Source of the DNA: Crocodylus rhombifer
Lineage: Eukaryota; Chordata; Crocodylia; Crocodylidae
Length of the DNA stretch: 64,000 nt
Direction: 5' to 3'
Assembly: GCA_038503035.1 (NCBI GenBank)
Contig: JAVSML010024239.1
Coordinates: forward strand, 52,603-116,602
Below are positions 44,866-56,500 of the stretch, piece by piece (the first letter of the stretch is position 1; the number at the start of each line of letters is the position of its first letter). Position numbers and translations under genes: made by a program. The notes below the pieces were generated by a model that saw only the letters and a program-made list of their open reading frames with translations, searched no databases and was not told where the DNA came from.

Positions 44866-46724
44866 ACCCACATCACTCTCTGTATCAGACAGAACAAAGG
44901 GTTCAGCTTGGGTTTCCCATATCACAAGCACCGCCTCACTCCCAGAGCAATGGAGATAGTCTCCCTCTTTCTCTCTACCCCTAACAAAAATTTTCCTCTA
45001 AACTCCTTGGTTCTGTTGGAATAGTGTATTTCAGCCAAAAATTTTCATTTAGCCCAAAATGTTCAGATCAGCTCTCCTCATAATGTCCTAGCATTCTCCT
45101 GAAGGTCATCTGAAAGCAGAAGTCTTTGAAACCACAGGAAATGAAAGTGGAATTTATATCTGGAGTTAAGAGATCAGACTTCAGCAAAATGCTTTATTGA
45201 AGAGTAATTGTTTCTTTAATATCCTAAAATCGTACAACTACAGCCTACACTTGAAAATGTAGTGCAGAGTCTTGCGGCCAGATTTGAACATGAGTTTGGG
45301 GACTGGTCCAAGTTTTAGTTTTACAATTGTAATTTAAAAGAGCACCATCATCTTCCAGGAAGTTGCAATAAAGAATATTTGAATTAGGTGAGACTGAAGT
45401 GTATGGCTCATTCTGGTGTTGCAATCCAAAACCAATAGTTTGTTTTGGAGCTGAAGGGCTCTTTTTCCATTTTATACCCAGGTGATAATAGCAGAAATAA
45501 TGTGGATTATAGTTTTAACTGATCCAATTCTTCCTCCACTTTATTTCCTATACTGAAAATAAAAATGTGCACAACATGGGCCATGTTTTGCGACGATTAT
45601 ATAAAAACTGGATGCAAATCCAGCTCTAGGTGGGTCAGATAAGGCCTAGGATGTTTGCACTGCTTTCTTATGCTAGTGAAGGATCAAATCCATCACAGCA
45701 CTTGCATCATCACTTCATAACAGCCAATAGCAAAAATTAAAGACCGTCTTCCCACATGGCATCAGTGCCTTGTGACATAATATTTACATGGAAAATTGTG
45801 CAGCTGCTTCAAAATATTTCCCTACTGAAATAAAGAAGTAAAATTTAGTAACTTTTCAAATGAGAAAACTATACATAAAGGGGAAAGCTTTACTGATGGC
45901 TCCTTAAATTCAGGATACACAAGAAAATAAACCATTGAATAGCACTTAAGTGGGAAGGTTGAAATCAAAAGGGAATGCTTGTTGTCACAGCATTGTGAAA
46001 CATCCTGACAATCATCTAAAATACTGGAGTCCTGAGCTCAAGATAAGCACTTGAGTCTGCACTAGCTTTATCTTCTCCTTTCTTTTGTTTTGCTTTTTTT
46101 CCAAAACCATGTTAGTTTGGAGGGGACCAGCAGTGGGATGAAGAGACTGACAGCATCAGTGGGCACCAAGCCAATGTCACCTGTGATATACAAGAAGAAA
46201 TGGGAGTAAGGAAACACAGTAGTTTCACACTTTCAGAAGATTGCTGTAAACAAGAGTGAATGTGTATAACCATTTCTCGGTCCCTGACTGACTCCTTTAC
46301 AGCTGATCCTTCTCCTTGCTAACTTACGGTGACATAAAAATGAGCTACAGCTTCATGGCACTCAGGCTATTGCCATACTGTCTCATTGAGCCTTCCCACA
46401 TAAATGCACTCAGCTGAGCTGTGTAGACAGGATGGGGATCAAGATCAATGGTTGCTGTACTCCTAATATTAATGTTTACTTTTGTGCCCCTGATTTTCCA
46501 GTGCACATTTTGTGGCTTCTGCTTCCACTGTGTGGCAAAGCAGATATTGCTGATGAAAACATGAAATGCTTGAAACTGAAGACGTTAATGTGCATCATCT
46601 TATTAGCTTGCCCACAGCAAGAGAAGAGCATACCAATCACCAGCTTTGCTGCAAAAATAGTTTCAGGTTCCCCTGGAGCTCTTCAATCAAGCTGTGCAGG
46701 CCCTTACTCAGGGCATCTCCTCCC
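44866..46724. other. No gene recognised
   Basis: AT-rich, largely repeat-free. The 173-codon frame beginning at 46432 continues into the GC-rich repeat at 46725 and shows no conserved domain. Confidence 0.45.
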
Positions 46725-47436
46725 CTATCCCCGCATCATGGGTGACTGGCCTCCCAAGTCTGTGGGGGCAGAAGATCACCGACTGGGAGAGGTAGCGGGG
46801 CGAGGCCAGCAGCCAGTCGCCGAGCCTGAAATACCAGCAGCACAACTGGAAGTGCGCTTCTGCTGGCACTTCCAGTTTCGTAGCTGGTGTTTATGGGGGT
46901 GCATGGCTGATCACAGGGGGGTGCATGTGCACCTGCGTGCTAGGCCTGTGTGAGTAGGCAGCTATTCAATCCGGCTTTGGATCTGGCCACTTCGGAGCTG
47001 CGGGCTGGGTTCCCGCTTCGATACAGCTGAAGCGGCTCCGCAGCTTTGGAGCCACCTTGGAGATCCGTCCGTAGGGTATAATGGGGAATCAATGAAATAT
47101 CCATAACTTTGTTGTTTTATGTCTGATTTGGATGAAACTTGAGGGGTGGTAGCCCTCTGCTGAGAGCAAGAAGCCTGCCAAGTTTCAAAATCGGTGGGGG
47201 GGTTTTGGGGGGACCTGCACCCTAAATTCTTGAAAGCAAAACTCATGTCACATGTATGTGTTAAGCCACAGTGGGGTCAAAACCGCCCCCCTGTGGTGTA
47301 ACACATAGACACGACATGAGTTTCGGAAAGCCTAACAAAGCCAGTGCTTCGATCCGGACTTGCTGCTTCGGGCACTGAAGCATCCAAAGCTTCTTTGGAA
47401 CTGAAGCACAGTCCGAAGTCTCGCACAGCCCTAGTG
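46725..47436. mobile_element. Fold-back repeat ending in TAGGGCTGTGCGAGA (hAT-like)
   Basis: The right end, read in reverse complement, is TAGGGCTGTGCGAGACTTCG, akin to the left end at 42002. Two strong hairpins lie inside: arms of about 25 bp at 46831-46855 and 46866-46890 (core ACTGGAAGTGC and partner, exact over 11 bp), and arms of about 38 bp at 47238-47276 and 47287-47324 (built on 'aactcatgtca' and 'cgacatgagtt'). CpG and 'gaagc/gcttc' words are frequent. The left border is uncertain; two elements may abut near 46960. Confidence 0.5.
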
Positions 47437-48103
47437 CGGGCACCCCCTACACATCACCAATACCCAGCATAGCGAGAAGAGTGCAGTGAAGGCATGATGG
47501 CCAGAGGTATAACAGGGCAGCCGCTGCTCCCAGCTGTCCATGGCAGTAGCACAGCCAGCTAGCAGTGGCAGCAGCTGCTATTTTTCTGACACCTCCTCAC
47601 CCTCCTAAGTTGGGGCCAGGGGCTACGGCCTTACACTACTGGTAATGGGGTAACCCTCATTCTCATGCTCACCAAGGGTCCTCATCTTGTTTCTAAATGT
47701 TAGCACATCCTGGGCCTGGACCTCAGCATTCACTCAGTCCTCAGAACGCCAGTGCTGGGTGCAGATTGGCAGGTGTGACCGGCCACACTTCTTTGCTCCG
47801 TTTGTGGAGCCTTCCTGGGTAGGAATTAGGAAATTCCCCTCCTAGTTGCTGCGTTCCAAAAGCAAAAGTTCTCCTGACTTGTCCTGCACCAGATATAAAT
47901 AGTCATCTTCTTTAAAAAAAACCATGCTGTTTTATAACAGTGCACACGGCTGAGTAAATCCACATATGTGGATAGTTATTGCAAATAAAACACCAAAATA
48001 TGCTACACGGTACAGCCCTAATCTAAGCACTTTAACATATATGTAGCTTCACTCTGGCTTCAATGAGATTTACAAGCCTGCCAGAAGTTAAACACACAGA
48101 ATG
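47437..48103. other. No gene recognised
   Basis: GC-richer to about 47850, then AT-rich. No exon or assignable repeat. Confidence 0.4.
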
Positions 48104-48330
48104 ATAGAAAAGTAAGGCTGGGAAGGTGCTCAAGAAGTCATCTACTCCAGCCCGTTGCTCAAGATAGGATCATCCCTGTCTAAACCATCCTAGACAAGTG
48201 TTTGCTTAGTCTGCTCTCAAACCTTCAAGGATGGTGATTTCATCACCTCTCGGTTAAGTAACTTTCCTGTATGAGTCTTGCACCTGTTCTGTGTCGCTTC
48301 TGTTCCCTAAATCTGTCTCCCTCCTGTAAA
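48104..48330 (-). mobile_element. Old CR1 LINE 3'-end fragment
   Basis: 'atgatagaaaagtaaggctg', 'tcaagaagtcatctactcca' and 'caaaccttcaaggatggtga' follow the antisense CR1 3' end with many substitutions, in the style of the copy at 15533. Confidence 0.75.
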
Positions 48331-50424
48331 ATGTGGTGTTCATGTTTTCTTCCAGAAACATGTAGATAGAAAGGTACATGATAAAATTTCTGCAAGCACA
48401 GCATATTCCCAAAAAGCTGTTCTCTTATTTGAAACCGTTTTCAAGACCCTTATGGAAAATTCCTTTAGCACTGCCAAGTTGTCTTGTTTGAAAACATGAC
48501 TTGCCAGAAGCAGTCTGTCTGCAGATGGAAAGTGGGAAGGGCTGTGCTGAACTGCCCCAGTCAGGGAGGTGGTGGAGCAGCAGAGGAGAATGGGCCATCT
48601 GTTTGCTCAGGCTTTGAACCAAGGCAGTTTAGACAGGAAGCCTGTAGATAGTGGGGTGTGAATGGGTAACTGCATGGCAAAACAGTCTTTTGCATCAGTT
48701 CTTTTCCTGGATGCATGGATAGTCAAAAGTACCATCACTGTGTCCAGCCACTTGTGGGGTTTGTGCTCACTGGCAACATGCTGTAGGGGTTCTAGTCTCC
48801 CTCGGTAGTGGAGATTGCAAGGGTGCAGGCCGGGACTTCATCATGCTAAATTAGTGACTGAATGGGAAGGGAGTCACGGTAGTAGTGATGCCCCTTTCCC
48901 TAGGCCTGTAGAAGCCTCATAGCCAACCTGGCAGGAACTGAGGGTTTTGGAAAGGTGTCATGGTGGTGAGGTATGAACTCCAAGCTCTGTATTTCAGCTA
49001 TAGCTAACCTGCTAGATATAATATTACATGTATATGTGCCTTTACACCCTATATCGCTGTGCTAAATATATATATTCCTTTTTAATGGCAGTTAATGTTA
49101 AACGTGGCCTTGCCTTAGCCCTGCTCCAAAGAAAAGCGTGGAAAAAGGGGCCCTTGTGTTCCAGGCAGTAAGAGGTCTGCATTTATGCTCCCTTGTGCAA
49201 GATGGGGGTAGGAGAATGGGTCTGTTCAACAGCCGTCCTCAGCCTGACAAGCTCAGCGTAGCCTGGAGATCAGAAGAAGTATTAGCATTGGTTTGCCGGG
49301 TGTGACTTGGATGTTGTTGGCTCTGTGTTTCTGTCACATGACTCACCATTACCTAACCTGTACCCCACCTGGAGCATGTCCTAGCCAATGCCGCGACATC
49401 CTCTCCTGCAGCTGCGATGTGTAACTGAAATCCTCGCTCCACAGAAGCTGCAAGGCATGTTAATAGAAATCCTCCTGCCAGACCATCTGGCTGCTGATAA
49501 CACATTATTTTGATCCAGACCACTGTTAACAAGCTGGTAACAGAAAATCCCCTGGGGCACTGAGATTTGAATAAAGGAAAGGAAAATCTTGATTTAGAAA
49601 GGTCTGATAGTGTATTAACCTGCTAGATTAGGAGGTCCCCATCCCAAGGCAGATGTAAAAATGCTCCTAATGAGAGCACAGGACCTGTCAGGACCCATTT
49701 ATAAATAAAAAGTGATGCCTCCCCAAGCACTAATTATCTATTAAATTGTAGGATTAGAGTCTGTGGGGACCCAGCAGGAAAAACCAGAGTCCTCTGTATG
49801 TCCAGGAATGTCCTCATCATTTGGGGAAGAATGAGGCTGTTTCTGATAAGGTTGCTTATTACAGCTTAATTCATATCATTGCAGGCCTCGCAGGAGTTAA
49901 CTTTGTGTCAGAAAGCAGCTCTCTGAGTAGTAAATGAGGATGATTCAAACCTATTAGTGATGGTATCAATTTGCCTACAGCTAGTTCACTCCTGTCCCCT
50001 CAGGTTACTGGAGGCATGCCTGCATAGTTGTGTCTTTATCTAACGACCGAAGCAAGCCGGTCATACTGTATTTTTACCCACCTTGGATCAGCGGGTGGAG
50101 TAATGTTCTCTCTGGCAGGGCCTGTCCTTCCTCTTCTCAAGTAGCTTAACAGAAACTGATGCTGGTAGTTTTCTTGAATATGTTGTCCATTCACCTTCGG
50201 GTACAGTGCATTGGAGACAACGGAAAAAGGTTGAGTGTTAAGCTCTGCTTGGGCTGCGGCACAGGTCTGACCAGCTCAGGTCCCTAGCTACACTGAGCTC
50301 AGACCGCTCAGCTCAGCCGGGAGTATACAAAGGTGATGCCCAAAATCTTGAGCCCTGGTGTAATGGAGCTACAAACATTTAGCTGACTGTTAATTGTATT
50401 CCTGTTGTGATTGCCCCAGGGAAG
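48331..50424. other. Repeat-poor stretch, no gene recognised
   Basis: No transposon hallmark for 2 kb. The part 49560-50020 is AT-leaning with 'actaattatctattaaattg' and even composition, and is a candidate conserved non-coding element. Confidence 0.45.
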
Positions 50425-50605
50425 CAGTTTCATAAGTGCCAGTCTCCTCATTTCTCGGAGGGAGAAACTTAGGCAGTTAATTAGGAGAATCAGGCAGTGG
50501 GCTGCAGTACTTTCTCCAAGGCCATGTACTGCATGTGTGAGAGGTGGAGTGAGAGCCCAGGACAGCCTCATTCTTATCCCTCTGCTCTTTCCTTAAGCTA
50601 CCAAA
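50425..50605 (-). repeat. MIR SINE fragment
   Basis: In antisense order: 'ctcatttctcggagggagaa', 'acttaggcagttaattagga', 'actttctccaaggccatgta', 'gtggagtgagagcccaggac', 'cctctgctctttccttaagc'. This tracks the full MIR body ('ccattttacagatggggaaactgaggca..' onward) over about 170 bp. Confidence 0.72.
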
Positions 50606-51591
50606 TAAAATGCTCCATCTGATTCCCTGGACTTCCTACTTGAACAAGTTCTCCCTTATTTAAAGTCACTGTCTTAGAAGCATCATTATTTTTTCATATC
50701 CCAGCATGTGATGTTGCCCTCCTCCCTTTAACTGTGCACGGTGTTTGCTGCAGTTAGTCAAATGCTTATCAATTAACCTGAGCAGTATTTAAGAGACGGC
50801 TCAGAACCGGTTATGTCTTAACTTGCCACAGATATACTCCCCTCTTCAAACTCACTCATCTCATCTCATCTCATCTCATCTCCCATTTGTATGGTGTGCT
50901 TATGTGACTACCCACTGTTCTGAGGGTGACTTCTCTAGGGTCGGCATTTCTTCCATAAGCAAAAGGAGCAGTGTAAATTAAGTCAGAAAGGGAAACTTCT
51001 CTTTTTTTGTACGTAAGAGCCTGAGTGCCTCTAAAAATGAATGGGAGAGTAGTGAAAAGTTTTGTTGTCATGCCACAGTGAGTTACATACCTGAAAACCA
51101 GGGTAATCTGGCCCTTTTTTGGATGCAGAAGGAATCACCGGTTCCTCTGCCAGTCCCAGACTGAACTCTGGTTTGCCTCCAAGGCTTGGGCTGCTTTGGC
51201 TGAGGAGTCTCCTTTTTTTTTATTTCTTAGTTTCTGCTTTCACTGCTTCTAGGCCTGTGCTACTCAGCAAATGGTTTGTGTCAAATAGCCACAGATTTGA
51301 CTCTCAGCCATTGCTATTGAAAACTTCTGGCAGCTCAGATAAGCCCTCTCTGGTATCGTGGGATATTTTCCCAAAGTATGTACACTGATATTCCCAAAAA
51401 CGTTCCCTGGTTCCCCGCAAAGCATCCTGTCTAGTAGCATCACTGGGGAGGTGGCGGGGGAGGGAGGCACAAAAATTGCCACAACTGCAGCTGTTACACC
51501 GCTGGCCCTTTCCCTTTCACTCTGCAGCTTCTCTGTATCACAGTAGCATTTAGTGGCCTCAGCCAGTATTTAGGGACCCATGGTTTTAGGC
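50606..51591. other. No gene recognised
   Basis: Mixed sequence with one pentanucleotide microsatellite. No exon seen. Confidence 0.45.
50855..50882. repeat. (CTCAT)n microsatellite
   Basis: Five to six uninterrupted CTCAT units. Confidence 0.95.
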
Positions 51592-51810
51592 CAGGGGTGT
51601 CAAAGATACAGCCTGCAGACCGGATCTGTCCTATGGAGCCCCATCATCTGGCTCCCAGTTCTGCCCTGGGTCTAAGTTGATCTACCTGGCACATGCAGGG
51701 CACAGGACACATGCCACACACGGTGCCTGCCTTCTCTGGGATCCCGGCTGCACGTGGCATCCATCCTGGCTGGTCTGGAACTGCACCACATGTAGAATAA
51801 AATATGGCCC
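51592..51810 (+). mobile_element. hAT element fragment (CAGGGGTGTCAAA end)
   Basis: Left end 'caggggtgtcaaagata' followed by 'agcctgcagaccggatct' and 'ggagccccatcatctggc' matches the left part of a common hAT type ('caggggtgtcaaactca..ggcccgcgggccggatc'). An 'aaaatatggcccta' block near 51800 may be interior. The right terminus is missing, so it is truncated. Confidence 0.6.
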
Positions 51811-53012
51811 TAAAATTGTAGTGGGATACTTAATAACAGCTACCAAAACCCAAACCAGGTCTTCTGGGCCCATGAGCTTAGATTGTTCCAGTAGAGAGTG
51901 TCATGTTATCTCCCATGTTCATCTTTCTCCGAAGGACTAATATGGCCACACAAATACTGATGCAAGCCTCAAAAGCTGAGAGACTAGTATCTGCCTGTTT
52001 TTTTGGCATCAGCCTTTGAACATTGGAACTATGATTACTTCTCCAAAACTTACTTGTGTTAAATATTTGTGACATTTGCCATCCGCAAGCCTCAATAGTC
52101 GCATATAATTTTGTGCATTTTATTTCTCTGCTCCAAAATGACACTTCCCCTTAATATCATGGTAATATCACACCCACAGACTCTTCAGAAATGATAACTG
52201 CTGTAGCCTGCATGCCCCAGGAGAAGATTTCTGTAAATTGGCAGCCCTACCTCTCACTAAATCTGCCAACTTGTAGAGTTCATGTGGTTCCTTCTTTATG
52301 CTAACAGCTTCTTTATATTTCAACTACATATACAAGACTATCTTTTTTTTCATCTAAGCTCACAAAAGCAGTGCAATTTTCCTTGTGCTTTTATTATACA
52401 TTAACATGAAAATAGGGCCCCCTATATGTATTAGATTAGAGAGCAGCAGTGATACACGTCTGATCAGTGACTGTGCTGGGCCATGTGATGTTTCTTTCCC
52501 TGCCTGTTACACTGGTGCTTGGTAACCAGAAGTCACTTAAGAAGTAACAGTAACTGTGGGTGACAATCAACAGATATGTAGTTATCATATTCTGCCTCTT
52601 AAACGCAGAAGGGATTGAGTTGTGTTCGTGACTCTACAGCCCATATGGACCAAAAATGCATAGCTTGTATATAAATGCTAGACAAACAAGCGTTTGGTTC
52701 ATGTCTTGTATTGGGCTCATGACAGCCTATATGTGTTTTAAAAAAAAGAAGTAAGGTTTATGCATTCAGGAATTGTGCCTGGATGTCTTTAGTTGCTCAC
52801 AAGCCTGACTCCATTCCTGGCTTTAAATACTGAATGCTGTTTCATGACTTGCAGTGTCCTTGCCTTTTCTGGTCAGCATTGGAGATGAAATATTGCCCCG
52901 TAGCTAATTAGCCAGGCTAATTGGACCCCATGGCCCACATATATAATATGTCTAATGCAAATATAACCTACTGTTTTGTATATTAAGCATTCCCTTACAG
53001 CAAAAGGCATCT
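51811..53012. other. No gene recognised
   Basis: AT-rich, repeat-poor. Confidence 0.45.
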
Positions 53013-53020
53013 TCTTAAGG

Positions 53021-53342
53021 CAGCAACTCCCAAGCAGGGTGCTGTGGCATCCTGGGGTGCCATGAGATTCTTTTACAGGTGCCATAGGAGGCTGCATAAT
53101 ATTAGCGCTATTGGGTATGCATATATGATTTACAAGATAAACCCAGAGATTTCAAATATGAATCCACAGTATCAAAATCATTCTGACTTGGTGTGGGCTT
53201 TCTGAGTTCTTTGCAATAGAGGAAGCGCTTTATTATTTCTCCATAGACAAAAAGTGAGTGAAAGCTAAGAGCTAGCGTTTTTCAGGAGGTGCCTTGAGTC
53301 TAATGAGGGTTGCACTGAATCTAAAAATGTTGAGAACCACTA
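53021..53342. mobile_element. hAT MITE, uninserted relative of 39433-40032
   Basis: Left 'cagcaactcccaagcagg' and, in reverse complement, right 'tagtggttctcaacattt'. The flanking octamers TCTTAAGG (53013-53020) and AATTAAGG (53343-53350) match at 6/8. The interior parallels the 39-kb copy, including 'ataaacccagagatttcaaa' without the family A insertion. Confidence 0.75.
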
Positions 53343-53494
53343 AATTAAGGAGTCAACAATTTTGATGTGGGTTTTCGTGACACCTGCTGAATTTATGGAG
53401 TCACAGCACGTTTCAGTAGCACAAATGTGTAATAGAGATGTTTACTCAGTTATCCTCTGGGGAAACATTTTGTCTTCTGCCATGGTCCAGTGAT

Positions 53495-53580
53495 TTTCTT
53501 AAGGCCAAATCCTGTCTTAACTTGCACGCAACAATCATTGGGACTACACACAATTCAAGGTAAAATGCAGGCCCTTTGTT
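53495..53580. repeat. Degenerate short palindromic repeat
   Basis: 'aaggccaaatcctgtcttaa' and 'caatcattgggactacac' belong to the loose ATTGA/TCAAT class. Confidence 0.35.
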
Positions 53581-56500
53581 TTGAGCAGTGTAATGAAAAT
53601 TTCACGTGCTCACCTAAACCTGGAAAGCGCTATCCCCCTGTTGCCATGGAAACACCTCTGTTCTGCATCCCATGATCACAGCTCAGTGCTGTACCTTGCT
53701 CTCTCTCTTTTTTTTACTGGAGAAGCTTGGATGGGCCTCTCTCTTGCTTTTTTGCTGAGACAAAGGGGAAATTATGCAGAAACCAAACAGAGTGGCCTCA
53801 TGCATGTGGGGTCAAGTATAAGGCCTCTGAAGCAATTGGCCTTGAAGACAGTGAATAGAGAAGGGATTGCTTATTTGAAAGTGCAGCTCTTGCTTCTGAT
53901 CAAGTAAGCCTCCGAGCCACTGCCATGCTGTCTGTAACGCTGAGAGGAGCTGCGCTCAGTCCTCTGGCACTTAACAAAGTCCGCAGTTCTCTTCATGTTC
54001 TCCTGACAGAGCAGTTCTCATCCTTAGTTGTTACACTAATGGTTTCATTGCCATATCAGGAACTTTTGCCAGTTTCTGCTTATTATTCTGGGGTGCAACA
54101 GGCTGGGGATGCATCGTATTTACTGTAGCAGGGTGACTGGCACAAGGGAAATGCTAATCGGTCATTTCCGTGCTGCTCATTTACCAATGCAGTTCCTTTC
54201 TTTTGTCTCTAAGTGCAGGATTTGTTTAACAAGTGGCTTAGTTCGGGATCTCTTCTGCCAGGGATCTGGTTAGCTAAACTGCCAACCTAAGGACCTTGTC
54301 GGCTGAGGGCTTGTTTCCGAAATCAGGGTAGTGTGAGATTGGAGGAACTGTCTCATGTGAGAAGTAATTGGGGCTCCCACAGGTCTCAGGTACTCTGTCC
54401 ATAAACCCACTGAGGATCTGATCTGTGGAGCTAAAACTTCAACTGTTAATTAGCTCGTGTCGTCTTTGGGAGAGAAATCTTTGTTCTGATTCTCCTCTGC
54501 TGTTTCTGAAGCAGCTCAATTTGATTTAATCAATACTCCTGATACACACAGCTATAAGTAAAAGGAGATTGCGTTCCTTGTTTACATATCCAGTAGCTAT
54601 TCTATATTACTAATATTACATATTAAATACACGTTGATACAAGATGAAGGCATACCCTTTATTCATTAAAGGCAGAACTGCAATTTTTAGAAAGTCTCCT
54701 TCCATGGATGTGGTTCTTGAGCTTTTATTTCCGTAGGGGATGTGTAGATTCTCTGGCTTGGAGATGTAATGCTATATTGAGAACCTGGAGGTGGTAACAC
54801 AGGAGATGACTAACTTGAGATAGGTGCTCGCAAAGTGGTGGGAAACTGAGAACAAAAAGGAAACTTAGCCTTTAAGACTAAATGCATTTTTTTTTAAATA
54901 AGACAACTTGAAGCTGGAAATATCACCAGTGAGCACTTCTTTTCTCAACAGCCTTTAGATGCTTTCTCCAACTAGTGGCAGTATATATGGGGAGGGGACC
55001 ACAGCAGGCCACTGAGATGTTATTCAAGCCACCTGTCTAGGACTTTATATAGTCCATGCATGAAGTGATGTGGAATACAATCCTGTACACTCATTTCCCT
55101 AGAGCTGGGGAGCATGATTGGGGCACAATTTTACCCTAAAGGAAGAATACTTTTCTGAGATGTATGTTCTTATCTACATTAGGAAAAGTTTGCCAGCATG
55201 ACTTTCCCAGCAAACTCTCCTTCTCAACACATAGCTTGTACTGTCCAGTGTAATTTATGCCAGTTTTCTAAAGAAAATGTGCTATGCAGACAAAAAGGGC
55301 CTTTTTCCTAGTATACACCCAAATAGGGCTTTTGTGGCATAACATAGTTATGTTGAATAAAGGTATTATTTTTTCCCCTCCTAATTAACCTAGTTGTTCC
55401 AACAAAATTGATTAGATGCCCTTTTTCACATACAGGTTCAGGTGTAGTTGCTAGGTCCTGCAGTTTTTCATATCTTTAATTGGGAATATTGATAATCACT
55501 GAGTGAAAATGGATAATTATTCTACTCTAGACTTACTTGGACTTGCTTTCAGGCGGCATTTGAAATGTGAATGAGAAATGTTCTCTCACTTCTGTGTATT
55601 AAACATGGATGGAGGAATTAAAAGACTCTGAAACCTGTCATACCTGCTTTACCTATCATAGCCTGAAAGACAGCAAGGGCAGTAATGAGATTTACTAATC
55701 TCTTGCCTGCAGTTTATCTGGTTCTTGGCAATATAGAAACTCACATACTTTGGGGGGAAGGGGGGCAGGAAGGAAGAGAAGCAGGGAAGGGAAATGTTCT
55801 AGCACAAAAAGGCGTAGCACGTCCACAAGCCATGCTGCATGATTCCTGCAATCAGAGGAATTTCAGGGAAGTGCGTCTTTATTATGTTGGTGTTTTTTGG
55901 ATGAGCTGGGGGAATCTCCCTTACCCAATGCTTTTGTGTGTACCAATAACATTGCACACAAATTGTTTCACTAAAGCCTGGCTTTCACAAAGTGAAAGCT
56001 TATGATTCCCTATTGAAGTCCTAGATGCACGATGGTGAGGGGGCTCCCAATGCTAAAGTGACCTTTCATGTAAAAGTTGGAAGCTGATCATCTGTTCTCT
56101 GGGGAAGCAATCCCAAGAGCCAGATCAGCCCACTTATGAAAAGCCTGTGCATCACATCAGGCTTGGGGGAGGGTTTGAGGAGTATGGTTCAGGAGAGACA
56201 TAATCTGCATGAGGTCAATGTTAGCTGTTGGCAGGCAAGATAAAAAGGCAAAATCTGATTTACCTCGGAATCCGTAGTGAGGGCCATGGACTGCAAAAGC
56301 AATTGAGTCCAAACAGCAGATTTACCTCTATGTTGCTCTTGGAGCTATAGGCCCTCACAGATCTTGTGAAGGGCTTCTGTCTTCTTGCCATTCCCCGCTG
56401 GCCTAATTTAGAGTAGCCTTGAAACACTTGGTTAAGCACATGATTCAGCTGGACACGGGATTTGCCTTGAAGCTGTCCTCCTTCCCCACCCAGATCCTAT

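Noticed and set aside
46432..46953. Open frame of 173 codons as a possible gene
   Set aside because: The second half is repeat hairpin sequence and the first half shows no domain. No supporting splice or start context.
50855..50882. CRISPR-like or satellite array
   Set aside because: A plain pentanucleotide microsatellite of five to six units with no spacers. No CRISPR array exists in the window.
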